From: Antitrichia curtipendula
Lineage: Eukaryota > Streptophyta > Bryopsida > Hypnales > Leucodontaceae
Length of the DNA stretch: 64,000 bases
Direction of reading: 5' to 3'
NCBI GenBank assembly: GCA_951230915.1
Contig: OX579637.1
Location: 27,590,001-27,654,000 of the forward strand
Under the pieces are notes generated by a model. It saw nothing but the letters and a program-made list of their open reading frames with translations. It made no database searches and was not told where the DNA came from. Below, piece after piece: positions 22,350-33,316 of this stretch. The first letter of the stretch is position 1. Each line of letters starts with the position of its first letter. The position numbers were made by a program, and so were the translations under genes.

Positions 22350-23005
22350 AGCTTGGAATGCCTTCCTTGCCTGTGGTGAAGTCATCAGGAGAGGTAGTTT
22401 TCAGACGGTACTCTGTGGTCCTTGACCTCAATGGGCTTCTTCTTCATAGATCTTTTGATGATCTTAATCGACGCAAGAGTGTACCCCGTCCGGGTGTTGT
22501 AGCGTTCCTTGACTAGTTGCGTAGACATGCAGACGTTGCGTTCTAGAGTAACGCTTCGAGCCGGAATGTGAGTTCTCTATTGGATACCCTGCTGCAACCC
22601 ACCTCATTTAAAGCAGCAGACGTCGTTGTTTTCTTGCAGGAAGAATGCACGGAGTTGTCCTTTAAAGACCACTGCAATCCGTATAAGCCCTACTTTCTGA
22701 AGGATCTGACCACCTTTGCCAGTATCGCGGAATTGGATTCCTTAGACAATGTTCTTCTAATTGATGACAATCCGATTAAGAACCTCCTAAATGATCCATG
22801 CACCACTGTTCACCCGAAAACATGGGCCGGTGATACAAGGGACTACTTCTTGGAGGGGAAGTTGAAGCCATGGCTTCAAAATCTGTTTCAGTCAGGCGAG
22901 ACTGTCGTCTTCTACGTCTTAAACCATCTACTTCTGGGTGGTCAGAGGTCAGAGAATAAGTTTTCTAAGCTGGCAAAGAGTGTTCTGGGTGGATTTCCTA
23001 AATAG
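22350..23005 (+). pseudogene. HAD/FCP1-like phosphatase (piece 4, best preserved)
   Basis: After CTTTTGCAG the frame is continuous to TAG at 23003 except for two TAG codons (22514, 22544). It shows VVLDLNGLLLHR (motif I with Asp nucleophile and Asn second position), RPGVVAFLD and then VAF*SNASS (motif II; the stop stands where relatives in this window have Trp, as in VSIWSNM). The remainder holds FKDHCNPYKPYFLKDL (lysine region), NVLLIDDNPIKNLL (motif IV) and LKPWLQNLFQSGETV. Domain order and length fit an FCP1/NIF-type HAD phosphatase. Two nonsense changes inactivate it, but the rest is intact, so its loss looks recent compared with its neighbours. Confidence 0.7.
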
Positions 23006-23035
23006 GACTATTTTTTCATACTTGGTAGGCATTAT

Positions 23036-25275
23036 CAGGAGGTCTCACGATGATATCTAGAACTTGTATATAAGAAAAGATAGTGGGTCTCACGATTTTT
23101 GTAGAACATATTGTAATCATAGTAAACGTAACTTCTGTAAATGACTTCGACGCTTATGTTTATAATAGACAAATTGGGTGACCTTGTAAATGTACTAGTA
23201 ATTTTCATAATAATGCAATCATCGTGATATCTCACGATGCTTTCAGCAACTTTAGTGTTGTTGTAGTCGAATACCAAACTATTCTTGTTTTCTCTTTAAA
23301 GTACTCTATGTTCCGTCCCTTCTGTGAAATACAGTTTTCTAATGACTATGATCGATATGATAGGAATTTCTAGCAAATTCGTTAATGTGGTTGTTCATTT
23401 CTTAGTATGGCCTTCTGTTTTCCATGATCCTGTAATATGTAAATGATAATCCTTTAGGCAAACTCAGTTCGTTAAATTTGCGTAGTTTTAGGATTTCTCC
23501 GAAGAGATGTAGATGTCTGATTTGTCTCACAAATGCTCTCCGTTTATAAGTCCTTCACTATGTTTTTGACAGATACTTCAGTTACAATCTCGCGATTAGA
23601 TTACCCCTCTACCTCATTTGAAAAAATTTAAATTGTCTTTGAATGTGGTAAGTGGGGGCCCTTAACCCTCCCGCTCATGACTCTTCATCAGGAGATCTCA
23701 CGTTACATGATTCCTCATACATGTCATATCTTTATTCTCAATGCCTATAGTATCATTGTACTGTTTCTCATTTCTTTCGCTTAGAATTTGTTCTTACAAT
23801 TTATTTTTCTTTCTAATTCATTCGTTCTTCAGTAGTATGGACACCAATTCAATTCTCTTCTACATAAACTCTTTGGATGTTATTTTGTAATAAGCTCGTC
23901 CATTACTTCATCTAGAGATCTCCGGATGGTCAAAAATTCTGCTTTTCGAGTATGGGAGTATTATTCTTTTATAGTTTGCATCACGGGATTTCACGATACG
24001 AATCTTCATGTTTTACCTCGGTCCGGATTTTATTTCTCTATTTTTACCACCACATGTGGAGGTAGTGCTTCTTGTTTGTAGTTCATTTTAGTTTATGAGT
24101 GATCTACATTCTCCATAAGCAGTTTACTTAGAATGGAAGCCCTATTCTTTTCGATCATCTCAGAATTACTTTAAACAGATGGGAACTAAATTACCCAAGT
24201 CTCACATTTTTTCCCAAAGCTTCTGGGGGTTTTCGGAAGTACAAATTCTTTTCTGCGTTCTTCTTTATAGTTTTATTAGTAAATTGGAATGCTTGATTAG
24301 TGCAGTTCATGGAACATTGATCCCTTGTTCGGGTATGCTAGAAACGGTTTCATAGGATATATTCCATCAGGAGATCTCTCGATAATTAAGGTCATGTTTC
24401 CTTTCATTATAGGTATTGTGTCCTTGACTGTAGGTGGGTGTTGTTCTCTGCAGGCGGTGGTGATCTTGGTACTCACGGGTGCTCTCTGCAGTGACGGTGC
24501 TCCTTTGGATCTCCAAATTAATGTCAAGACATTATCACGCTTCGAGGCATTCATTAGTCTTCTGTTGACAACGACTTCTGTTTTCCTCTGGTCTAATATG
24601 CATTGGTTGTCATTGAAAGAGATTCTTGCATGTTTTCTTCCACAAAAACTTATTTTGAGGTTATGGCGGATAATTTGTGGATGTGATTTACATTGCAAGT
24701 CGCAATTGCATCATCCTCATCGTCAACATGTATTGAAGACCCTCGTTAGTGATCCTCATGCCAGGGAGGTACTTAAGAATCGAACAGTTCATTTCTTTGA
24801 TATAGATCCTATAAACATGCAGATGCATTTAATCCCCTCGATCGTACATGTTAGAGATGACCCCAATAACTTGTACATTAGATTCTGAAATGCAAGCTAT
24901 TTTCATATTCATTTCAAAGGCGCACGCCTAAGTATGCTTTGGTGTATCTTTATGAATGAATTGTGGTGATTTCACCTTACTTTACTATACAAATGTCTCT
25001 ATTTTGCAAAATCTCTCTATTTGCATGCATTGAACATGTCATCCTATATGTCTGTTTAATGCTATGGGAATTTCATTTGGAGATCTCTTGATCTCCAATT
25101 CTCAATTTTAGTGATGGATTTCAAACCTCCATTTTGTTGTGGATCTCAATGAATCTAACCAAATAAACATGTAGACATGTTAGCATTTGAATTCACATTA
25201 CTTACACATGGTCTGCAATTTTCAGAAGTAAATTTGTGGACAAATATTCCTCTACATCAGGAAATCTCTAGATGA
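23036..25275. repeat. dispersed GGAGATCTCACGAT-type motifs
   Basis: Variants occur at 23037 (GGAGGTCTCACGATGATATC), 23083, 23221-23238 (ATCGTGATATCTCACGAT, arms ATCGTGA/TCACGAT), 23691 (GGAGATCTCACG), 23909 (CATCTAGAGATCTCCGGATG), 24366 (CATCAGGAGATCTCTCGAT), 25076 (GGAGATCTCTTGATCTCC) and 25257. They are confined to spacers and the segment before the HAD-like piece at 24454. AT-rich spacer without genes lies between them (23006-24324). Confidence 0.65.
24454..24888 (+). pseudogene. HAD/FCP1-like phosphatase remnant (piece 5)
   Basis: Following GTTCTCTGCAG the frame is open for 144 codons to a stop at 24886. It has VVILVLTGALC at motif I (Asp replaced by Val), SVFLWSNMHWLSLKEIL at motif II, and VHFFDIDPINMQMHLIPSIV near the end. 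The order equals the piece at 14315. It is uninterrupted but short of a full domain, and it lacks the nucleophile. It may be a divergent non-catalytic branch or a truncated gene that starts upstream (an open run in the same frame begins at 24325). Confidence 0.5.
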
Positions 25276-25463
25276 TGGATTTGTTTCAATGAGTAAAACA
25301 GCAAAAAACAAAATATAAACGCTTACAATGCTAAAGCACGTTCTGTCATATGGCTTTCAATATTCATATGTGCTCTATTACCTATTATCCTAGCTACTTT
25401 CAGCATCATGATGGTGTTTTTTTCCATAATGTAGGTTGTAATCATCATGTAATATTTTCTAAA

Positions 25464-25510
25464 AAGTCCGAAATTGGGCCCAAAGTCCAAAAGTAGTTAA
25501 ATAGGGCATT
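25464..25510 (+). promoter_or_regulatory. conserved leader, second copy
   Basis: Matches 15593-15637 (see there). On the plus strand an open frame starts at 25559 (MDNILMEVTVYEVPHML), but the minus strand there also has a protein-like frame belonging to copy C. Which strand is real just here is unresolved. Confidence 0.35.
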
Positions 25511-25604
25511 CAAGACTTTTGGATAGTCTTTGGTTCACTCGGTTGTTCTTCCAACAAAATGGACAACATACTCATGGAAGTCACTGTCTATGAAGTGCCT
25601 CACA

Positions 25605-27340
25605 TGCTTGAAGAACTCTCTTTCAACAAGAAATTCTTTGGATTAAAGGATTTTCCATCCCTGGATTGTTTTTCGGTACAAGGATCAATCAAGGCCCTCT
25701 ACTTGTGGAGATTGTTGAATTCCTTCCATAACTTGTACATTGCATTGGACAAAGTCATGATCCTAATTTCATTTTTGATGATTGACACCAACTTTACCTT
25801 CACAACCTCTCCTGTCGGGTTGATGCTTTGAAGCCTCGTCATGATATCGTCAACAAATTTCTACAAGGATCATGATTTACAAACGTTAGTCTTATAAAAT
25901 CAATTTGAATAGATCATATGATAGTATCCTCGACTTGAGAATAAACATAGAAACTGAAAATGAATTTCATCTCTAGTAAAATTTGATGATTCAATTACAA
26001 ATGTACGCTGTTAATCTCGTCCAAAACCAAGAAGTTATCTACGACTCGAGGATACTAGCTGAGTACTTACTGCATATGCCATGTTGTCATCCACTACACC
26101 ATTTTTTTGAATGGATGCTTTGTTCTTGCATCCACTTCAACGCTTGTGCGTCTGCCATACAATCTGGCACTACAAAATCTGGTTACTCCAAGTAAGTTGG
26201 CTATGCACAAGGTAATTTGTTGCATTGTACCACTTAGAAATTGTTGTAAGCTTGGCTGCGTCCAAGCTCCATACAATTGTTGCATCCCAAGTTTGGAGTT
26301 CCACCTTTTGTTCCTCACAACAACCTCCAAATTGCAGTGTCTTGGCTGCATTGATGCTAAGCTAGTTGTTGATAATGTAGAATTTGACAGCTTTTATTTC
26401 TTTCCACTTTTCACAATGTTTTTACAAGAATAAACTATTCTCAACCACTCATGTCGAGTAAATCAATTGGCATTGCTTGATTTCAAACATGTTTTTTAAC
26501 TCCTGTACCATGTTTTGGACAATCTTGGGCTCCAACTTGCGGATGATGTATTTTGCCCACATTGGTTTATGGACACTAGAAAGGTGAGGTTGTTAAACAT
26601 GAAGTAGTCTTTGTGCTTCTCTTTGAAGTCTTTCTGGTACACTGCTACCACTTCAAATTCTTGAATTGGCTACAAGTCACCTCTCTACCCTATCTGAATA
26701 CTAGTCAGAGCAGATCTAGAACTTCCAACTGTTGTTAGTCGGCTTTCTGTTGTAGGCTTCTGGTGCTTCTTGGCAGGTTCAATGCCTCCAGAGTCATTAG
26801 CCCTCTTTTTTTGAGGTTGCACATGCACTTGCCCTTGACCACTACTCTAGCTACCTCCACCACTCTAGATCTTGCGCAGCCTCCTGACATTGAGATGGAG
26901 CCATCAACAGACTCTTGCCATTGTTGGGGTCTACCTTGACCACAATGAGTTTTGTTTTCTGCATGCTTTTGCAACCTACAAAAGATGGTGTGGATTCTCC
27001 TCGTCATTGTTGCCGCATTTTTCTTCAACCATGGACTGTAGGTGAGGTTGAAGTTGTTTGCTATCTCGTCCAAATCCAAAATTTGAAGCAAGGCCACGAG
27101 TTCTTCAAAATCAAACACGCCTTTGCCGTCATCTTTGTGAATTACAATGGGGTGCGTGTGTAGAGTTTTCTGTCCATTGTTGTCAAGTGCTTCTAGTGTG
27201 ACTACTATGGACTGACCCTGGTGGTGTTCCATGAGAGCTACTTTCTCATTGAGGTTCAAATTCAAAAATCCTTTACAGTCTCTTATTCCATAGCGCAAAT
27301 ACACGCAGTTCTTGGCCCAGTTTATATCGAATGTCCACAA
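25605..27340 (-). pseudogene. ParB/methylase-like gene, copy C (5' part only)
   Basis: On the minus strand 27340-26735 is open (VTLEALDNNGQKTLHTHPIV, then KGVFDFEELVALLQILDL). Further on, 26400-26340 reads AVKFYIINN*LSINAAK, matching KFYIINDQHSVTASK of copy B, with TAG at 26362-26364 exactly where copies A and B have Gln. IVWSLDAAKLTTISKWYNAT then matches VVWSSDGEKLRAISAYYN. A phase-matched donor (GTAAGTACTC at 26070-26061) and acceptor (ending at 25861) define an intron of 210 bp at the position seen in A and B. The next exon reads FVDDIMTRLQSINPTGEVVK. Other stops are TAG, TGA and TAA codons. The methylase-like part is missing, so this copy is truncated and inverted relative to A and B. Confidence 0.55.
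25924..26056. repeat. inverted motif pair in the intron of copy C
   Basis: Plus-strand TATCCTCGACTTGAGAATA (25926-25944) and GACTCGAGGATAC (26043-26055) lie in the copy C intron and are inverted relatives of each other. They resemble the palindrome TATCCTTGAGTCAAGGATA that forms the repeat at 52617-52932. Confidence 0.6.
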
Positions 27341-29651
27341 CTAGACAATGGACGAGAACTACCAGAGTTTATTATATACATCTTCCATGTCATCAAAAAA
27401 TGGCTCTTCTTCCACCCACTTTGTGAGTGGTTCTATGAATGGCTTCTATAAATTTAAACATAAATTTAAGTTAATTGTAGGATTTAATAGTTGCATGTTG
27501 ATTGTAGGATTTAATAAATTTAATAAATTGTAGGATTTAATAAATTTATGTTTAAATCAAGCATAAGCACTTTTATATTTTTTATTATATACCTTGTCTT
27601 CTACTGAGGGTGACAAACTTGTTTATTCTGACACATACTTTTAGTTTGAGTTTATCTTTGATTCAAAAAAAAGTTTCTAGTTCATTGATTTTTGTTTATT
27701 TTGAAATTGGATTGAAGATAGCATTTTCTTTTTTTTATAGCTTTGCTATTTTTATTGTTTGAGGGTCCTATCACTTGAATTCTTTGTGAATACTTTCTAT
27801 TGATTGTATGTTGTTACTTGCTTTGTTATATTCAAGTTGAAGATAATGATCCTCTATCCAAAGATAAGTGAGCCAGTACAAGCCAAGTATAGTGCTTCTT
27901 TAATTTGTTTTCTTACAAAAGCGGATTTACATTTTCTGCTTTATTATAGTTTTAAACATTTGTTGACATCTTTTTTGCAATTTTCTTTTTTTTAAGGATT
28001 TGTGAAGTTATCTGTCGAATTGTTTTGGGACTAGAATGTTTTTCTTCAGCTTGAGGACAATTGCGATTCAATTTTTCTACATTATAACAATGCTCCAATA
28101 AAATCTGCACCCAACATGTACTTTCAAAATCAGAATAGAAGTTTGATTTCCAACTTCTGCTTCTTAATAGAGGCCAAAAAGCACAAATATAAATAAAATC
28201 AAAGAATCAAAAACACTAGTCTAGCAAAGAGCCTTAGCAAAGAGCCACAATCCAGCCAAGAAATAGAATACACAAAGCACAATCTTCAAATTCCAACACC
28301 AAAATGCACAGAGGAGCAAAATCCAATAACACTATCACAAGAAGTAGAGCAGCAAGTTCAAATAAAATTTGTAACACTACCTGCCAAATTGTTACCTCAC
28401 AATTGAAGTGCAGCCACTTGATCTGCAAGCCACTGAATCTGAAAGCGTCTAATCGATGTGCAAGGGCGCAGCGTCCTCCAACATTGAAATTAGTCCACAT
28501 TACTCCAATTCTTCAAATGTAACCTAAACTCCAGCATACAACCAGAGTAGTTGACACTGAGAAAAAGAAACCCTTGTTGTGACTCCAAGGAGAATATCCT
28601 AGTCGCCAGGTATAAAAGAAAAAATTAAACCTAAACAAGTCGTCTATCACCACCCACAAAACATTACATTTCCAAGAATGACAAGATCACGAGAATAAAT
28701 CACCAAATTCGTAGCGACAGCAAAGCAACAACAGAGTGGAGAAACAAAAACAACAAAACTAAATCCTAACTCAAGCTACAAATTTGCAATCTAAATTTGA
28801 CCCTCCCATATCTAGCCCGTGCCTCCACCTTCTATCTGACCCAACCGTCCCATACTTGATCCCACCCTCTTCTACCCAACTTTTTCATATCCTTCAATAC
28901 CCGACTTTTCTACCCATCTAATAATATGGTTTTAAAAATAGGTTGCACTTTAATCCTTCAATGAAGGGCTCATAAATGTAGAAATCTTATGTTTTGTCAC
29001 TATGTAAATTGGAAGTGAAACTATTGTACATGGCCTTTTTTTTCTTACAAAATTAGGAGGATGATTAGTTGCACTTTTGTCCTATAAAGACATATTCTTT
29101 GTCATTCAAATCTACAAAATGCCACATGGTCTTCTATGGTTGAAGTAGCTCTTGTAATTAGTCACCAAAAACATGCAACTGTTGAAATGGAAATGATACG
29201 GAAAAGGTAAAAATAATTTAGAAAAGACTTGCAAATTTGAAGTTTTGAGTTATTTTCATGACTAAATCAACACTTTTTGCGCATTTTCTTTTATTCAAAA
29301 ATGAACTTTTGAATAATACACTTGACTACTACTTCATTTTTGTGAATTTCCTACATCCTTCAAATACTTCATGAAATTGCAACATACTGTCAATTTAGTT
29401 GTTAGTAATCACGTTGTTTCCCTCTTTGTCCTTTCCTACCAATTGACAAAAAAGATGCCATGACAAAATAAATGAAAAAATTGAGGTGAATCTATAATGC
29501 AAGTAAAATGATAACATAATATAAACTTCTTTCATGACAATTTATAGTCTAAGCAGTGGATCCAAAATTCGTAATCCTAAAAGAATTATATTAATTTTAT
29601 ATAACACAAAACATCTGATCTAAAAAATAAGTTATTTACCTCAAATCTAGG
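27341..29651. other. AT-rich spacer; one hairpin, no gene seen
   Basis: A perfect 17-bp inverted repeat (ATTTAAACATAAATTTA at 27452-27468, its complement at 27541-27557) encloses repeats of TTGTAGGATTTAATA. The part 28230-28500 is open on both strands, but neither reads like a known protein. No RNA gene was recognised. Confidence 0.45.
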
Positions 29652-29689
29652 GAACAAAGTAGGGTTGTCTATCCGGACGTGATGTGGGC

Positions 29690-30006
29690 TTTTCACGTCC
29701 GGATGTCATGATGCGTCTATCCTGACAAGTCAGGATCCATCGCCAATGCTGACGGGACCGTCCACAGTACAGATGACGTCTGTCCATTTGTACGACGGCG
29801 TCTGGACGATTAGTCCGTCATTTGGACGGTCAGTTCGTTGCTGGACGGCAATCGTCTCCTGGACGGCCAGGCCGTTGCTGGACGGCGACCGTCTTCTGGA
29901 CGGCTAGGCCGGCGCTGGACGGACATTCCGTCACATCAGGCCGTCACTTTGTCCACCTTTTTTTTAGGGTTTAGGGTTTAGGGATGGCTTTAGGGAGTAT
30001 ATTAAG
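29690..30006 (+). promoter_or_regulatory. GACGG/CCGTC repeat block and TATA box before the transposase gene
   Basis: From about 29690 to 29950 words such as TGGACGGCGACCGTC and GGACGGTCAGTTCGTTGC recur in both orientations. Three TTTAGGG units (29963-29983) follow, then AGTATATTAAG at 29996-30006. The transposase ATG is 218 bp further on. Subterminal repeats of hAT elements commonly bind transposase; here the same block type also heads the two internal genes. Confidence 0.6.
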
Positions 30007-30223
30007 GACTTCCGCCTATTCCAAATTATTTTTCCTTGCTGATTTTGCCTCTCATGACTTGGTTGGAGTACAAACATTGCTCTAGAGCAAAGTCCAAAAA
30101 CAGTGTGTTGTGTTGGCACTTGTTGTGAGGGCAACAAGTGTTGTTTCCACATCACATTTCAAACAAAATACTAATCTTCTTGTTTTCTTTGCAGGAGTAG
30201 GTAGAAGAGAGCCGATAAGAGCA

Positions 30224-33200
30224 ATGGCAGGAGGAAGGTCACATTGGGAACCTTGGTATACACTACGACCAGATGGAAAAGTTTCATGCAAGTTTTGCAA
30301 AACTTTGCTAAGTTATTGAAAAGATCGGTTGCTTTTTTCATTTGGAGTACAGACGAAATGACAACCTCCTTGGAGTAAGAGCGTGCAATGAAGCTAGTGC
30401 GGCGATGAAGTTAATGTTTTTTAATTGTAGAGGACATATATCTGCGGTCGCTTCGAACGGAAATGTAGGCGAGGTGGAAGTGACATCACCATCAATGACA
30501 CAACCAAGTGGAGTACGTGGTGAGCGAGAGCATGATGCCTCAATTTCAGCAAATGATGGAGGAGAAAACACTGGAGGCCAAAGCTCGCAAGTACAATCAT
30601 CGGAGGCGCCCAACCCTAGTTTGACCCACAATCGAGCAATGAAGCAATTATCTGTACAAGAAGGAATGAACACATCAAACAAGCAAGTACTAGACAAGAA
30701 GTGGGCTAAGTTTTTCTATGAAGCCAATATACCATTCAATGTAGTGAGGCATCCTGCTTTTTTGGATGCAGTGAAATCAATATCGGAATTGAGAGTTGGC
30801 TACAAACCTCCAGTATACCATGCACTTCATACAAAGCTCTTAAAATCCACAAAAGACGAAGTGGCTGGAATGGTAGCAAAGAAGACAAGGGCACCAATCC
30901 ACAAGTATGGCGTGACAATATGCTCTGATGGATGGGACAATGTCATACATCGACCATTGATGAATGTTATGTTGGCATGTATAAGTGGAGAGGTATTTCT
31001 TGGATCAATAGATACAACAGGCGAATGCAAAGATGTTACTTACGTGGCTAATTGCTTGGGTGATTACATTGACGAGGTAGGGGCAGAGAATGTAGTACAA
31101 CTTTGTATAAACAATGCAGTGAACATGTTGGCCGTCGGCGCTTTGTTACTTTGTAGATTTCCACACATATATTTTCAAGGTTGTTCAGCACATGCACTTG
31201 ATCTATTACTTGTAGATTGGAGAAAGCAGGATTGGGTAACAAGTATGGTCAAGAAGGCAAAGTCAATTGTAAAATACATTCGCACGCATCACATGCCACT
31301 TGTAATTTTCGGCGACATTCTCCTAATCACGTTTTGAAAAATCCTGCTCAGACACGCTTTGCGACCACGTTCCTCATGATTGAGCGTTTGGTGGAGGTGA
31401 AGGAAGCGGTAGAATCAACAATCCACGATGTGCAATGGAATGAGTACACAAGGAAATTGACATCAAATCAAAAGCAAGAAAAGGCTAACAATGTGCGACG
31501 ATATGTGCAAAATGATGAATTTTGGAGGAGATGTTTGAACTTTGTGGACATAGTGGAGCCCGTATTGGTTGCTCTTTGGGAGTTTGATGGCAAGCACCCG
31601 TGCATGGACAAGGCATGGCTTGTGATGAAAAAGGTGGAAAAACATGTTTTATCTTTGGAGGACCCACCATTTTCATTGGAACGACGGTATGCAATTCCCG
31701 CCATCAATGATTTCTACAAGCGTTGGGACATGTTTAGGACAGATCTGCATTATGCAAGGGCTCTACTGAATCCCTTTTTACTTGACAAAGTCATGCTAAT
31801 GGATGATGATGAACCAAGAGAAGCCATATTGAGAATATTGCGCAAATTGGCAATTGGAGATCAAGCATTTGCTTATGCTTTGTCTGAGTACCAAGCATTT
31901 TGAGATTGTCGAGGCATTTTTGGTGGACTTCCTGATGTAAACACCTTAAATTTAGAGCCTCACGAATGGTGGAACCTTCTCGGAGCCGGTGCTCGTACAC
32001 TTGCACCAATTGCCAAAAAGATCCTCGTACAAGTGTGTTCTGCATCGTCGTGTGAATGCTATTGGAGCATGTATTCATTTGTCCACAACAAATCCCGCGA
32101 CAGATTGACATCAAAGCATGTTGAGGAATTGATTTACATTTATACTTATCCCAAGACTCTTTGAGAGAGGGCTGCAGCAAATCCGACAAGGTGGTACACC
32201 GAGAACATGATGTCAGAAGATTCCATGACAGATGAGTCTGATGGGCTAGACCGTGGTTTGGTTCTCTCTGACCTCAATGATGATGATTCAAATGATAGTT
32301 CCAGTGATAAAAATCATTCACCGTTTAATAGATTTGGTGGGACGAGAGGAGTGCGTCCTCTAATTGATGCATCCGTATTTGACTTTCAAGAAGGGGATAA
32401 TAACAACAATGACCACGAGGGACATGAAAGAAGTCCACCACAAATGCCACAAATGTGGAATGTTGGGCCAAGTGGGGGAAATACAAATGAGGACGTTGTG
32501 GCACCGAGACCACTAAGTCCAGACCCTATGGATGTACAAGTTGATGCCACTACAGAAAGACATGGTACCAGCGCTCAAAGAAGACGTGAACAAGACGTAG
32601 TAGTACCACAGTCTTTGCCTATGGAAAGCCCTCGTGGAGAAGGACCCCCTCATAGTGGAGAATTAGATATGCCCTCTCCAAATCGAGCCTCGGTTGCACT
32701 ACAACATCAAATGCCAATATTGGATAATCCACAAATCCAAAGTTCATCAAGGCCGTCTAGTTCTGAAGTTCGTCCCCACGAACCAACTTCATCGATAGGT
32801 ACACAATTGGCTAGCATCGGCCGGACTTTGAATGTGTCCGAGCGTACAACTCCATACCAAACTTCATTGTGCCGGCCTACACGTTCCAATACTCAATCTA
32901 AGCGTCCATGACAAGAAGGTACTATCAGTGAACGTGTGAGTAGGAAAATACGTAGAAGGCTGAAGAGAGAAGAAGCAGCAATCCAACCATTTTCAAGAAA
33001 AGTTATGCTAGGAGGGCCCAATATAGATGGTGTTATGGACGCAATGGGCCAACGACCTCTTTGGACATTGTCTTCTATAGTTCGTCCATAGCAAAACTGC
33101 AATTCAAATGCGTCCAGTGAAAGTCGTAGTGCAACATCCAATGATGATGGTGAATCCATCGATGGTACTATAGGTGAAGATGGTGAGGTTCTAGGAGATA

Positions 33201-33316
33201 GTGATTATAGGGTGCCTCGACAAGGTCCACTTACTGGAGTTGGTGGTAATCAACCAACTACAGAAGAAGCAAATGCAAACATTTATGTGCGCAATCTTAA
33301 GCATAGAAGATGTTGA
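30224..33316 (+). pseudogene. hAT transposase (DUF659-like and hAT dimerisation domain)
   Basis: From the ATG at 30224 (MAGGRSHWEPWYTLRPDG) a BED-type finger starts with CKFC. A frameshift near 30310 moves to the frame of 30342-31337. That frame carries PFNVVRHPAF, ICSDGWDNVIHRPLMNVML, VGAENVVQLCINNAVN and FQGCSAHALDLLL, the DUF659-like catalytic core with the Asp of SDGW. Another frameshift (about 31300-31335) leads into NPAQTRFATTFLMIERLVEV. The dimerisation domain ends in CECYWSMYSFVHNKSRDR. In-frame stops are TGA at 31901, 32162 and 32909, and TAG at 33089. A long acidic, serine-rich tail continues to TGA at 33314. The protein would cut and join the element's ends in the nucleus; this copy cannot make it. 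The long tail is unusual for hAT. Confidence 0.8.

Noticed and set aside
25559..25831. Plus-strand gene starting MDNILMEVTV
   Set aside because: It overlaps minus-strand exon sequence of ParB-like copy C defined by a conserved intron; kept only as an unresolved alternative because of the leader-like sequence upstream.
28234..28522. Leucine-rich membrane protein on minus strand
   Set aside because: Both strands are open over the same interval and neither shows a known domain or start context.
29963..29983. Interstitial telomere
   Set aside because: Only three TTTAGGG units, located just upstream of a TATA box; more likely a promoter telo-box or chance.
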